Positions 42,331 to 53,323 of a stretch of DNA of 64,000 bases are shown here, piece after piece. This stretch comes from Pseudomonas gingeri (GTDB lineage: Bacteria > Pseudomonadota > Gammaproteobacteria > Pseudomonadales > Pseudomonadaceae): the NCBI RefSeq assembly GCF_013386165.1, contig NZ_JACAOS010000001.1:485476-549475 (forward strand), written 5' to 3'. Under the pieces are notes generated by a model that was given only the letters and a program-made list of their open reading frames with translations, did not search any database and had not been told where the DNA came from. The first letter of the stretch is position 1; the number at the start of each line of letters is the position of its first letter. The position numbers were made by a program, and so were the translations under genes.

Positions 42331-43338
42331 ATGTTATCCAGAACCCTGCTGTGCCTTGCTGTTGTCAGCGCCTCGACGCCGTTGCTGGCCGATACCGTCT
42401 GGCTGAAGAACGGCGATCGCCTGAGCGGAAAGATCACGCTGTTCGACGGTGGCAAGCTGCTGATCCAGACCGACTACGCCGGGGCGATCCCGGTGGACTG
42501 GAAGCAGGTCAAGACCCTGGAAAGCGACCAGGAACTGCTGGTCAAGCAGTCTGCCTACACGGGCGAGAAAGCCAAGTCCCTGCGCGCAGCGGCCGATGGC
42601 AAGGTCACGCTGATCAATGGCGAGGCGCCGAAAACCGTCGATCTCGCGAGTATCCAGCAGATCATCAAGCCCAAGCCGGTGATCGAAGACCTGGTGTGGA
42701 AGGGCAATGTCGACCTGGCCCTGGACTACAAGCGGGCGGACCAGGACACCGACGACTACGACATTGCTTTCAAGACCACCGCTCGCCACGGTGCTTGGCG
42801 ACATAACGCCCAGGGGGAGTACAACCGCGAGTTGCAGACCGGTGTCGTGACCACCAACAACTGGAACGTCGAGTATGCCCTGGACCGCTTTATTACCGAG
42901 AAGTGGTTCTGGCAGGGGCGCCTGACCTACAAGCGTGACCTGGTGGAAGACCTGTCGCGCCAACGCATCGTCGGTACCGGCCCGGGCTACCAGTTCTGGG
43001 ACGATGAGCTGGGGGCTTTTTCCCTCGGCTCGCTGCTCAACAATACCGACTACGAATACTCTGATGGCGAGAAGAAGAACTTCTATTCCCTGGGCATGAA
43101 ATGGGACTACAACCGTTATCTGGTGGGCAAGACCGTGCAGTTCTTCACCAACGGTGAAGTCGGCAGACCGCTGAGCGGGCCTTCGCAGTATTCCCTCGAC
43201 GCCCAGATGGGCCTGCGCTACAAGATCACCGACTGGGCCTCGCTGAACCTCAAGGCCGAACGCAACGTCGTCCAGGGCGATGCCGAAACCAGCCTGAACA
43301 AGACCCGCTACACGGCAGGCTTCGGCGTGGTCTGGTAA
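42331..43338 (+). CDS. DUF481 outer-membrane protein
   Basis: A 335-residue exported protein. The signal peptide (MLSRTLLCLAVVSASTPLLA) precedes a short N-terminal domain (DTVWLKNGDRLSGKITLFDGGKLLIQTDYAG). From about residue 125 there is a DUF481 beta-barrel-like domain with alternating aromatic residues (WNVEYALDRFITEKWFWQGRLTYKRD), ending in W. E. coli YdiY belongs to this family, linked to salt or acid stress. Function here is unknown. It has no obvious operon partners. Confidence 0.85.
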   Translation: MLSRTLLCLAVVSASTPLLADTVWLKNGDRLSGKITLFDGGKLLIQTDYAGAIPVDWKQVKTLESDQELLVKQSAYTGEKAKSLRAAADGKVTLINGEAPKTVDLASIQQIIKPKPVIEDLVWKGNVDLALDYKRADQDTDDYDIAFKTTARHGAWRHNAQGEYNRELQTGVVTTNNWNVEYALDRFITEKWFWQGRLTYKRDLVEDLSRQRIVGTGPGYQFWDDELGAFSLGSLLNNTDYEYSDGEKKNFYSLGMKWDYNRYLVGKTVQFFTNGEVGRPLSGPSQYSLDAQMGLRYKITDWASLNLKAERNVVQGDAETSLNKTRYTAGFGVVW

Positions 43339-43450
43339 CGCACGGAACCTCGCCGACCCTGGCATCCGTCGTGGATAACGTTTACTTTGTCATTGATTTT
43401 CATTCGCAAGTCTCAAGGCTTGCCGACGGTGTCTGACGAGGAGTCAAAAG

Positions 43451-44182
43451 GTGAGCGTTGAAGTTGCCAAGAATGCCCGCGAGCTGCTGCTCAAGGAGTA
43501 CCGGGGTGTGTTGTCCACGCACTCCAAGGCCATGCCCGGTTTCCCGTTTGGCTCCGTGGTGCCTTATTGCCTTGACGACCAGGGGCGGGCACTGATCCTG
43601 ATCAGCCGGATCGCCCAGCACACCCATAACCTGCAGAAGGACCCCAAGTGTTCCCTGCTGGTGGGAGAACGCGAAGCCGCGGATATCCAGGCGGTCGGTC
43701 GCCTGACCTACCTGGCCGAGGCCGAAAAGCTCAGCGATCCCGAAGCGATTGCAGCCGCGGCCGAGCGCTACTATCGCTACTTCCCAGACTCGCAGAGCTA
43801 CCATGAGGCGCACAACTTCGATTTCTGGGTGCTCAACCCGGTGCGGCACCGCTACATCGGCGGTTTCGGCGCGATCCACTGGCTGGATCAGGTGACCCTG
43901 GCCAACCCCTTCGCTGGCAAGGCCGAAATCAGCATGGTCGAGCATATGAACAGCGACCACGCCAAGGCCATCGCCCACTACGTCGCCCTGGCCGGCCTGC
44001 CGGATGCGGTACCGGCGCAACTGGCGGGTATCGACACCGAAGGTATGCACCTGCGCATCGGCCAGGCGCTGTACTGGTTGCCCTTCGAAGCGTCTTGCAA
44101 CACGCCGACACAAGTTCGCGAAGCCTTGGTTTCCCTGGCTCGCGCCGAGCATTGGCCAAAAAAGGAAGTGGCTTCAGCTTGA
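43451..44182 (+). CDS. HugZ-like PNPOx-fold protein with DUF2470 domain
   Basis: A 243-residue protein. An N-terminal split-barrel flavin-type domain (residues 1-160: GVLSTHSKAMPGFPFGSVVPYCLDD) is followed by a DUF2470 domain (residues 160-240: MVEHMNSDHAKAIAHYVALAG), a layout shared with HugZ-type haem-degrading proteins. The GTG start is supported by GAGGAG 10 nt upstream. Haem oxygenase activity is possible, but no iron-uptake genes are adjacent. Confidence 0.85.
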   Translation: MSVEVAKNARELLLKEYRGVLSTHSKAMPGFPFGSVVPYCLDDQGRALILISRIAQHTHNLQKDPKCSLLVGEREAADIQAVGRLTYLAEAEKLSDPEAIAAAAERYYRYFPDSQSYHEAHNFDFWVLNPVRHRYIGGFGAIHWLDQVTLANPFAGKAEISMVEHMNSDHAKAIAHYVALAGLPDAVPAQLAGIDTEGMHLRIGQALYWLPFEASCNTPTQVREALVSLARAEHWPKKEVASA

Positions 44183-44247
44183 ATTCACGAACGGTTGACG
44201 TCATCTAAGGTTAAGTGGAAGGTATTCTTCCGTAGAGGAACCATTTG

Positions 44248-44721
44248 ATGCGCGCTTTTCTATTGCTCTTTCTGCTGTTTCCGGTGCTAGAGCTGTATGT
44301 ATTCTTCCAGGTCAGCACCGCGATCGGGTTTTTCCCGGCCCTGGCGCTGATCATTCTCGGTTCGATGCTGGGTGTGCTGGTCCTGCGGGTCGCGGGGATC
44401 GCCACGGCGTTGCGGGCACGGGAAAGCCTGAGCCGTGGCGAACTGCCGGCACAGACCATGCTCGAGGGCCTGATGCTGGCCCTGGGTGGCGGCTTGATGT
44501 TGTTGCCGGGCTTTATCAGCGACATCATCGGCCTGGTCCTGCTGTTGCCGATGACCCGCCGCCTGCTGGCCGACCGCATGCGTCGGCGTGTCGAAGAGCA
44601 GGCGCTGCGTCAACGGGCTTTTGCCGACGACCTGCAGCCGCGTGGTCCGTCGGGGTCGGCACCGGCCACCAGCCGGCAACCCCAGGTGATCGAAGGCGAG
44701 TTTGAACACCGCGATTCCTGA
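44248..44721 (+). CDS. fxsA: FxsA family membrane protein
   Basis: A 157-residue inner-membrane protein with three to four hydrophobic segments (FLLLFLLFPVLELYVFFQV, GFFPALALIILGSMLGVLVL, LMLALGGGLMLLPGFISDIIGLVLLL) and a charged Arg-rich tail. E. coli FxsA overproduction relieves phage T7 F-exclusion; its normal role is unknown. The ATG at 44248 has GAGGAA 7 nt upstream. Its position before groES matches P. aeruginosa. Confidence 0.88.
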   Translation: MRAFLLLFLLFPVLELYVFFQVSTAIGFFPALALIILGSMLGVLVLRVAGIATALRARESLSRGELPAQTMLEGLMLALGGGLMLLPGFISDIIGLVLLLPMTRRLLADRMRRRVEEQALRQRAFADDLQPRGPSGSAPATSRQPQVIEGEFEHRDS

Positions 44722-44735
44722 TCGTCACTGGATCG

Positions 44736-44766
44736 ACACGGCACCTTCGGGTGCCGTGTTGGTTTT
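44736..44766 (+). terminator. intrinsic terminator of fxsA
   Basis: A perfect 10-bp stem ACACGGCACC/GGTGCCGTGT with a TTCG tetraloop, followed by a short T-rich run. Confidence 0.8.
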
Positions 44767-44800
44767 CGGCGCTCCAAGGTAAAAAAAACGTCACTCTGCC

Positions 44801-44828
44801 CTTGAAATAGCCTTTGGTGACCTTATGT
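44801..44828 (+). promoter_or_regulatory. sigma-32 heat-shock promoter of groESL
   Basis: CTTGAAA, a 13-bp spacer and CCTTATGT fit the RpoH consensus (CTTGAAA, N11-16, CCCCATNT). It lies 144 bp upstream of groES, leaving a 5' UTR of about 135 nt. Confidence 0.75.
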
Positions 44829-44971
44829 AACGGTCACCGCAAGGTTTTGGCGAAAATCGCCAGACAGTCTTTCGCGGTTCGCTTGGCGAGCCGCAACCGG
44901 CAACGCCGGATTTGCTAAACCGGTCGGTATCGACATCGACCCTTGAAAACCATAATTAGGAGAGATCGACA

Positions 44972-46958
<1,987 letters not shown>

Positions 46959-46975
46959 GTCGGCCCCACCCCTGC

Positions 46976-47010
46976 AAAAAGAGCCCTGGCCATTGGCCGG
47001 GGCTTTTTTA
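46976..47010 (+). terminator. intrinsic terminator of groESL
   Basis: AAAAAGAGCCC...GGGGCTTTTTT with a GGCCATTGGCC core forms a strong hairpin and T-run, starting 18 nt after the groEL stop. Confidence 0.9.
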
Positions 47011-47020
47011 TTGGGGCTGG

Positions 47021-47093
47021 GCAGCGGCAAGCTGTAAGCTTCGAGCCGCAAGCTTTTAGCTCTGTTGCTTTTAGCTTGCAGCTTGTGGCTTGT
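47021..47093. repeat. GGCAAGC/AAGCTT intergenic repeat
   Basis: Alternating words such as GCGGCAAGC, TAAGCTTCGAGC, CGCAAGCTTTTAGC and TTAGCTTGCAGCTTG form overlapping inverted repeats. The composition matches the element at 2886-2960, suggesting one dispersed family. It sits between the groESL terminator and colR. Confidence 0.65.
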
Positions 47094-47124
47094 TTGACCG
47101 CTACCGCATACAGAGAGAGTACCC

Positions 47125-47808
47125 ATGCGAATTCTACTGGTTGAAGACAACCGCGATATCCTCGCCAACCTGGCTGATTACCTGGGGCTTAAAGGCTATA
47201 CCGTGGACTGTGCGCAGGATGGCTTGTCGGGCTTGCACCTGGCCGCCACCGAGCACTACGACCTGATCGTGCTGGACATCATGTTGCCCGGGATCGATGG
47301 CTTCACCCTGTGCAAGCGCCTGCGTGAAGATGCCCGGCGCGATACCCCGGTGATCATGCTCACCGCCCGCGACCAGCTGGATGACCGTCTGCAGGGCTTC
47401 AAGTCCGGTGCCGACGACTACCTGCTCAAACCGTTCGCCTTGTCGGAACTGGCCGCGCGGATCGAAGCGGTGCTGCGTCGGGCCCAGGGCGGTGGCCGTC
47501 GGGCCCTCCAGGTCGGCGACCTGAGCTACGACCTCGATACCCTGGAAGTGACCCGCGAAGGGCGCCTGCTCAAGCTCAACCCCGTGGGCCTGAAGCTGCT
47601 GGCGGTGCTGATGCAGAAAAGCCCCCATGTGTTGCGTCGTGAAGTCCTCGAGGAAGCCCTGTGGGGTGACGATTGCCCGGACAGCGACAGCCTGCGCAGT
47701 CACGTCCACCAATTGCGCCAGGTGATCGACAAGCCTTTCGAAAAACCGTTGCTGCAGACCGTGCATGGCGTCGGCTATCGCCTGGCCGAAGGCCGCGATG
47801 GAGTTTAA
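47125..47808 (+). CDS. colR: response regulator ColR
   Basis: A 227-residue OmpR/PhoB-type regulator. The phosphoacceptor Asp is in LIVLDIMLPGIDG (residue 51), and Lys in LKPFALSEL completes the receiver. The winged-helix domain (about residues 130-222) ends in LLQTVHGVGYRLAE. From family knowledge it matches ColR, which controls envelope maintenance and resistance to zinc, iron and phenol, and root colonisation in P. fluorescens WCS365. Its place beside groESL-fxsA matches P. aeruginosa PA4381. Confidence 0.93.
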   Translation: MRILLVEDNRDILANLADYLGLKGYTVDCAQDGLSGLHLAATEHYDLIVLDIMLPGIDGFTLCKRLREDARRDTPVIMLTARDQLDDRLQGFKSGADDYLLKPFALSELAARIEAVLRRAQGGGRRALQVGDLSYDLDTLEVTREGRLLKLNPVGLKLLAVLMQKSPHVLRREVLEEALWGDDCPDSDSLRSHVHQLRQVIDKPFEKPLLQTVHGVGYRLAEGRDGV

Positions 47809-49078
47809 ACAGAGCCTCGCCCAGCGGATCATCATCGCTTTTGCACTGATGAGCGCCCTGGTGGCGGGGACGTTTGCCCTGGGCATCGTGGCAACGGTTC
47901 ACCTGGTTGAGGAAAAGCTGATTTCCGCAGGCCTGGGGGGCGATCTCCAGCGTCTGTTGCTGATGGACAGCGTCAACGACTGGAATCACCGGCCCGAGCC
48001 CGACCAGCTGTTCTATTTCAGCGGCGGCCCGGGGGATTTCGCCCTGCCCAGGGATCTGCGTCATCTGGACGCCGGGTTCCACGAGGTCTTTCGCGACCAA
48101 CTGTCCTACCACGCGATGGTCGAAGTGGTCGACGGACGGCGTTATGTGCTGTTGCAGGACCAGAGTGATTTCGAAGAGCGTGAGCGGGTACTGTTTGCCG
48201 TGGTGCTGGTGGGTTTTGTCCTGGCCCTGGCCCTGGCGGTGTTCCTCGGCTGGATCCTCGCCCGGCGGGTGATGGCTCCGGTGGTGCGGCTGGCCCGTCA
48301 GGTGCGCCATCGCGACCAGTTGCTCGGCCTGGCACCGCCCTTGGCGCCCGACTATGCCGCCGACGAAGTGGGCGAGCTGGCGGTGGCGTTCGACGCCACC
48401 CTCGGCCGCTTGCGCGACGCCCTGACCCGCGAGCGTCTGTTCACCAGCGACGTCAGTCATGAGTTGCGTACACCGCTGATGGTGCTCGCGACCTCCTGCG
48501 AACTGCTGCTGGAAAACCCGGCCGTCGACCAGCGTGGACGCAATCAGGTAGAGCGCATCGCCCGGGCTTGCGAGGAAATGCGCGAGCTGGTGCAGACCTT
48601 CCTGATGCTCGCCCGGGCTCAGCGCGAGGATGCCAGTATGTCGCCGCAGGTCTCCTTGAGCCGGGTGGCGGACGACCTGATCGGCCTGTGGCGAACGCCG
48701 ATTGAAGAGAAAGGCCTGCAACTGATCGTCGATCCCGGTAACCCACCGGATACCCGCTATAACGCCACCTTTCTGCAGGCCGTGATGGGCAACCTGCTGC
48801 GCAATGCCCTGCACTATACCGACCAGGGCTTTATCCGCCTTACCCTGGAGCCCGCCGGATTCGTGGTGGAAGACAGCGGCGTGGGGATTCCCGAAGAGAA
48901 GCGTGAAGCCATGTTCCAGCCTTTTGTGCGCGGTAATGAACAGCGCGGTGAAGGCCTCGGGCTGGGTCTGTCGCTGGTCCAGCGGATCTGCGAAAACCAG
49001 GGTTGGCACGTTAGCCTGACCACCATGGAACCCAGTGGCTGCCGTTTTCATGTCGATTTGGGCCGGGCCGATATTTGA
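47798..49078 (+). CDS. colS: sensor histidine kinase ColS
   Basis: The 426-residue partner of ColR. Two transmembrane helices (about residues 11-33 and 125-150) flank a periplasmic sensor loop of about 90 residues. HAMP, the phosphoacceptor box SDVSHELRTPL (His near 230) and the ATPase boxes (NLLRNALHYT, VEDSGVGIPEE, GLGLGLSLVQRI) follow. In P. putida ColS senses excess Fe3+ and Zn2+ through periplasmic Glu residues. The start at 47798 overlaps colR by 11 bp. Confidence 0.93.
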   Translation: MEFKQSLAQRIIIAFALMSALVAGTFALGIVATVHLVEEKLISAGLGGDLQRLLLMDSVNDWNHRPEPDQLFYFSGGPGDFALPRDLRHLDAGFHEVFRDQLSYHAMVEVVDGRRYVLLQDQSDFEERERVLFAVVLVGFVLALALAVFLGWILARRVMAPVVRLARQVRHRDQLLGLAPPLAPDYAADEVGELAVAFDATLGRLRDALTRERLFTSDVSHELRTPLMVLATSCELLLENPAVDQRGRNQVERIARACEEMRELVQTFLMLARAQREDASMSPQVSLSRVADDLIGLWRTPIEEKGLQLIVDPGNPPDTRYNATFLQAVMGNLLRNALHYTDQGFIRLTLEPAGFVVEDSGVGIPEEKREAMFQPFVRGNEQRGEGLGLGLSLVQRICENQGWHVSLTTMEPSGCRFHVDLGRADI

Positions 49079-49297
49079 GCGGATACAAAATTCAACTGGG
49101 GATGAGCCGTCAGCAGGTCCCCCTGGACTGCTCTGCGCGGTATGCTGCGTGGCGTATCGGCATGCTGCACACGCGCTGAGACAGGCAAAATGATCTCAAA
49201 CGGCTACGACGCCACTCGTCGTTGAGTGCCACGGCACAGGGAAAACTGAGCTATTTTGAGGAGAGATGTTCAGCAATACCATCAAAGGCTTATGGTA

Positions 49298-49522
49298 ATG
49301 AAGTTAGAAGTCGCTCGAGGTTTGTTTTTGGTCAGCGCATTGTCTGTGGCTTCTCTGGCCCTGGTGGCCTGGGAGCAGCCCGGTCCTCAAGTGCTGACTG
49401 CAGCGGTCGGTGCCGGGCATTGTCCTTTGCCACGTGCGGCCAAAGCGGCCGACGCCAAACCCGATCACGATCTGCTGTTGTTCATGTTCGGCCTTTCCCA
49501 AGGGCTCAAGCCGCAAAGTTGA
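49298..49522 (+). CDS. small exported or membrane protein, unknown
   Basis: A 74-residue protein with one N-terminal hydrophobic segment (ARGLFLVSALSVASLALVAWE), probably an uncleaved signal anchor or signal peptide. A short tail carries one Cys and an amphipathic end (DHDLLLFMFGLSQGLKPQS). AAAGG lies 9 nt before the ATG at 49298; an ATG two codons earlier is also in frame. Function is unknown. A terminator follows, so it is independent of rsmZ. Confidence 0.65.
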   Translation: MKLEVARGLFLVSALSVASLALVAWEQPGPQVLTAAVGAGHCPLPRAAKAADAKPDHDLLLFMFGLSQGLKPQS

Positions 49523-49541
49523 AATCGTCCTGTCCGTCTCC

Positions 49542-49572
49542 CAGGCCTCGCATTGATCGAGGCCTTTTTTAT
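49542..49572 (+). terminator. intrinsic terminator of the small protein gene
   Basis: AGGCCTCG and CGAGGCCT form a perfect stem with an ATTGAT loop and are followed by T6, about 20 nt after the stop codon. Confidence 0.85.
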
Positions 49573-49658
49573 GGGCGCCGTTTGCTCGATTCAACATCGG
49601 CTTTCGGACGCCATGGACCAGGATTGGATCCATAAGTTCTTGTTTACCTGCTTGGGCG

Positions 49659-49676
49659 TGTAAGCCATTGCTTACA
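49659..49676 (+). promoter_or_regulatory. GacA-box upstream activating sequence of rsmZ
   Basis: TGTAAGCCATTGCTTACA is a perfect 6-bp inverted repeat matching the GacA UAS TGTAAG-N6-CTTACA. It lies about 165 bp upstream of the predicted rsmZ start, the distance known for this gene in P. protegens CHA0. Confidence 0.9.
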
Positions 49677-49840
49677 TCTTGCGTAAGCGATCGAGGATAA
49701 TTTTCCGTCTCGATTACTGAGTATTTCAATTAAACAATTGAAATATATGGTTTTTTTATACTAATAATGGATCCAATGTGGGGGAGATGGCACTTTGGAT
49801 CCTGTTGCAGCCGCTCAGAAAGTCTTTAATATCGCCCCTG

Positions 49841-49974
49841 TGTCGACGGATAGACACGGCGATCAAGGACAGATTGCTGGAAGGAACATCGCGGGATGCG
49901 ATTCATCAGGATGATGAAAGGGAAAAAAGGGACTAGGGAAAAAATGTGGGCGGGTCATACCGCCCCTTTTTTTT
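49841..49974 (+). ncRNA. rsmZ: RsmZ small regulatory RNA
   Basis: RsmZ sequesters the translational repressors RsmA/RsmE under GacS/GacA control. The sequence starts TGTCGACGGATAGACAC and continues with many exposed GGA motifs (ACGGAT, AAGGAC, TGGAAGGAAC, GGGATG, AGGATG, AGGGA twice). It closely resembles CHA0 RsmZ as I know it. A terminator GGGCGG...CCGCCCC with T8 closes it. A -10-like TTTAAT lies at 49825-49830. It is followed by fdxA in the opposite direction, the conserved arrangement. Confidence 0.95.
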
Positions 49975-49996
49975 GCCTGTAGAAAAGTGAAAACAC

Positions 49997-50022
49997 AAAA
50001 AAAGGCCCGCAAGGGGCCTTTT
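49997..50022 (-). terminator. intrinsic terminator of fdxA
   Basis: AAGGCCC and GGGCCTT arms with a GCAAG loop. On the minus strand a T7 run follows, about 18 nt after the fdxA stop. It converges with the rsmZ terminator. Confidence 0.88.
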
Positions 50023-50039
50023 AGTCGAACGCAATCCAA

Positions 50040-50363
50040 TCAGCGTTCGAGATCCTTGATCTTGCCTTTTTTGCCATCCCACTCTTCAGCGTCCGGCAGC
50101 GATTCTTTCTTTTCAGTGATGTTGGGCCAGATCTCGGCCAGCTCAACGTTCAACTGAATGAACTCTTGCATGTCCTCCGGGACTTCATCCTCGGAGAAAA
50201 TAGCCACAGCAGGGCATTCCGGCTCGCAAAGCGCGCAGTCGATGCACTCATCCGGGTGAATGACCAGGAAGTTCGGGCCTTCGTAAAAGCAGTCCACCGG
50301 ACAGACTTCTACGCAGTCGGTGTACTTGCACTTGATGCAGTTGTCGGTGACGACGAAGGTCAT
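50040..50363 (-). CDS. fdxA: 7Fe-8S ferredoxin FdxA
   Basis: A 107-residue ferredoxin carrying one 3Fe-4S and one 4Fe-4S cluster. The cysteines are in [21 protein letters not shown] and [15 protein letters not shown], the Azotobacter ferredoxin I pattern. Acidic residues dominate. It is an electron carrier; partner enzymes are not known from context. It lies between rsmZ and mutS, as in other Pseudomonas. Confidence 0.97.
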   Translation of the reverse strand: MTFVVTDNCIKCKYTDCVEVCPVDCFYEGPNFLVIHPDECIDCALCEPECPAVAIFSEDEVPEDMQEFIQLNVELAEIWPNITEKKESLPDAEEWDGKKGKIKDLER

Positions 50364-50505
50364 TTCTAATTCTCTCCTCAGGCGGCGGCAGCGAAACCCG
50401 ATCGAAATGGGCTCGCCAGGTTCAGGAGCGATAGTCTGCGAACCAGGCTAATAGTTCGCAGCATCCCAAACCGCGCGAGATTCTAGCAGCTTGCAGCCCG
50501 CTGCG

Positions 50506-53085
50506 TTAGATCCGTGTCTTTAATGTATAGAGCATTTCCAATGCACGACGCGGCGTCAGGTCATCGAGGTTGAGTTTGGCCAGTTCATCCAGGACCGGGT
50601 GAGGCAGGCTGGCAAACATGTCGCTTTGCATCGGCGCGGCCGGTTTTCCGGGTTTGGCCACCGGGACTTCATGGGGCAGGCTGGTGGTTTCCAGGCGGCT
50701 CAGGTGTTCGCGGGCACGGGTGATCACATCACTCGGCACGCCGGCCAGCTGCGCCACCGCCAGGCCGTAGCTCTGGCTGGCTGGGCCGGGGAGCACGTGG
50801 TGGAGGAAAACGATGCGCTCATTGTGCTCGGTGGCATTGAGATGCACGTTGGCCACCAATGGCTCGTTTTCTGGCAGCACGGTCAGTTCGAAGTAGTGGG
50901 TGGCGAACAGGGTGTAGGCCCGCAGTTGCGCGAGACGTTCCGCCGCCGCCCAGGCCAGGGACAGGCCGTCGAAGGTGCTGGTGCCGCGCCCGACTTCGTC
51001 CATCAGCACCAGGCTGCGCTCGGTGGCGTTGTGCAGGATGTTGGCGGTTTCGCTCATTTCGACCATGAAGGTCGAACGTCCACCGGCCAGGTCATCACTG
51101 GAACCGATCCGGGTGAAGATCCGGTCTACCAGGGACAACTCGCAACTGGCTGCCGGCACGAAGCTGCCGATATGGGCCAGCAACACGATCAGGGCGGTCT
51201 GACGCATGTAGGTGGATTTACCGCCCATATTCGGACCGGTGATCACCAGCATGCGGGTATTGTCGTCGAGTGCCAGGTCGTTGGCCACGAACGGTGTAGT
51301 CAGCACCTGCTCGACCACCGGGTGACGTCCCTGGCTGATGCGCATGCACGGTTCATCGACAAAGCGTGGGCAGTTCAGGTCCAGGTTCAGTGCCCGTTCG
51401 GCCAGGTTGCTCAACACATCCAGCTCGGCCAGGGCCGCGGCGGTGTCCTGCAATGGCGGGAGTTCGCCGATCAGGGTTTCCAGCAAGGCTTCGTAGAGCA
51501 TCTTCTCCCGGGCCAGGGCGCGGCTCTTGGCCGACAGCGCCTTGTCCTCGAACTCCTTGAGTTCCGGGGTGATAAAGCGCTCGGCGCCCTTGAGGGTCTG
51601 GCGTCGGATGTAGTCCGCCGGTGCCGATTCGGCCTGTTTGCTCGGCAATTCGATGAAATAGCCGTGGACCCGGTTGTAGCCGACCTTGAGGTTGGCCAGG
51701 CCGGTGCGGGCTTTTTCCCGGGCTTCCAGGTCGATAAGGAACTGCCCGGCGTTTTCGCTCAGCGACAGCAACTCGTCCAGTTCTGCGTCGTAGCCGGTTT
51801 TCAGGACGCCGCCGTCGCGGATGATCGCCGGCGGGTTATCGATGATGGCGCGCTCCAGCAGGATTGCCAGCTCCGGGTAGGTCTTGGTGGTGACAGCCAG
51901 TTGCTTGAGGTGTGGGGCGTCCAGTTCGAGCATCGCATCCTGCAACTGCGGCAGGGCGCCGAGGGCGTCGCGCAGGCGCGCCAGATCGCGAGGCCGGGCG
52001 TTGCGCAGGCCGATCCGCGCAAGGATCCGCTCGATGTCGCCGATTTCCTTGAGCTGCGGTTGCAGTTTTTCGAAGCGGTAGCTTTCCAGCAGGCACGTGA
52101 TGGAGCTCTGGCGTGCTTGCAGGACCTTGAGGTCGCGTAACGGGCGGTTCAACCAGCGGGTCAGCAGGCGGCTGCCCATGGCGGTCTGGCAACGGTCGAC
52201 CACCGATTGCAGGGTATTTTCGCGGCCGCCGGCGAGGTTGGTGTCCAGTTCCAGGTTACGGCGGCTGGCACCGTCGAGCACCACGGTGTCGTCCAGGCGC
52301 TCATGGCGCAGGCTGCGCAAGTGCGGCAGGGCGGTGCGCTGGGTTTCCTTGGCATAGCTGAGCAAGCAGCCGGCAGCGCCGATGGCCAGGGTCAGGGTCT
52401 CGCAGCCGAAGCCTTTGAGGTCTTGCACGGAAAATTGCTGGCAAAGACTTTTATGCGCGGAATCCCGTTCGAAATCCCACGGCGCGCGACGACGGGTCCC
52501 ACGACGTTTCTCCGCAGGCAAGCCTTGCGGCCAGTCGTCCGGGATCATCAGTTCGACCGGATTGATCCGCTCCAGCTCCGCCAGCAGGTTTTCCCAGCCC
52601 TTGATTTCAAGGACCGTGAAGTTGCCGCTGGTGATGTCCAGCACGGACAGGCCGAACAAGCGCTCGTCACCGAGCACGGCGGCAATCAGGTTGTCGCGGC
52701 GCTCATCGAGCAGGGCTTCGTCGCTGACGGTACCGGGGGTGATGATCCGCACCACCTGACGCTCGACCGGCCCCTTGCTGGTGGCCGGATCGCCGATCTG
52801 TTCGCAGATCACCACCGACTCGCCGAGCTTCACCAGCTTGACCAGATAGCCCTCGAGGGAGTGGTAAGGAATCCCACACATCGGAATCGCCTGTCCGGCC
52901 GACTGCCCACGGGCGGTGAGGGTGATATCGAGCAGCTTGGCGGCCTTCTTCGCATCTTCATAGAAGATCTCGTAGAAGTCGCCCATGCGGTAGAACATCA
53001 GCTGGTCGGGGTGCTGGTTCTTCAGGCGCCAGTATTGCTGCATCATCGGGGTGTGGCTGGACAGGTCGGGGCTATTTTTACTCAT
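50506..53085 (-). CDS. mutS: DNA mismatch repair protein MutS
   Basis: MutS recognises mismatches and starts repair. The 859-residue protein has the mismatch-reading Phe-X-Glu in [14 protein letters not shown] (residues 31-44). Connector, core and clamp domains follow, then the ABC-type ATPase with Walker [18 protein letters not shown] and the Walker B region [16 protein letters not shown]. Length and motifs are normal, so no mutator truncation is seen. In this genus the gap between mutS and cinA-recA commonly holds tailocins, and here the tail cluster begins just upstream of mutS. Confidence 0.98.
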   Translation of the reverse strand: MSKNSPDLSSHTPMMQQYWRLKNQHPDQLMFYRMGDFYEIFYEDAKKAAKLLDITLTARGQSAGQAIPMCGIPYHSLEGYLVKLVKLGESVVICEQIGDPATSKGPVERQVVRIITPGTVSDEALLDERRDNLIAAVLGDERLFGLSVLDITSGNFTVLEIKGWENLLAELERINPVELMIPDDWPQGLPAEKRRGTRRRAPWDFERDSAHKSLCQQFSVQDLKGFGCETLTLAIGAAGCLLSYAKETQRTALPHLRSLRHERLDDTVVLDGASRRNLELDTNLAGGRENTLQSVVDRCQTAMGSRLLTRWLNRPLRDLKVLQARQSSITCLLESYRFEKLQPQLKEIGDIERILARIGLRNARPRDLARLRDALGALPQLQDAMLELDAPHLKQLAVTTKTYPELAILLERAIIDNPPAIIRDGGVLKTGYDAELDELLSLSENAGQFLIDLEAREKARTGLANLKVGYNRVHGYFIELPSKQAESAPADYIRRQTLKGAERFITPELKEFEDKALSAKSRALAREKMLYEALLETLIGELPPLQDTAAALAELDVLSNLAERALNLDLNCPRFVDEPCMRISQGRHPVVEQVLTTPFVANDLALDDNTRMLVITGPNMGGKSTYMRQTALIVLLAHIGSFVPAASCELSLVDRIFTRIGSSDDLAGGRSTFMVEMSETANILHNATERSLVLMDEVGRGTSTFDGLSLAWAAAERLAQLRAYTLFATHYFELTVLPENEPLVANVHLNATEHNERIVFLHHVLPGPASQSYGLAVAQLAGVPSDVITRAREHLSRLETTSLPHEVPVAKPGKPAAPMQSDMFASLPHPVLDELAKLNLDDLTPRRALEMLYTLKTRI

Positions 53086-53323
53086 CGGATACTTAGGCGG
53101 ATTCGTTTTGAGTGGAGAGCAGAGTCGAGCGCCTGGCGCGGGACTTTTTCGATGGGAGCAAGGTTAACACGGGTGGTCGGATATCCGCTGAAGTGGCCTG
53201 TTGCAGACTGTGCGCGGAGGAAGGGATGAAGCCGGTGTCGGACTTCGTTCCGGCTGCGCTGAGGAACCGGATGCGGCGTCTTGCTCAGATCCGGTCCACA
53301 CATTTTTCAGATATTACCGACGA
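53086..53323. other. mutS upstream region; possible 53-codon frame
   Basis: This 238-bp gap must contain the mutS promoter on the minus strand. On the plus strand a 53-codon frame at 53226-53387 (MKPVSDFVPAALRNR...) is preceded by GAGGAAGGG placed directly before its ATG. It overlaps the end of the carbonic anhydrase gene. The SD spacing is poor and I do not recognise the peptide, so I do not call it a gene. Confidence 0.3.
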
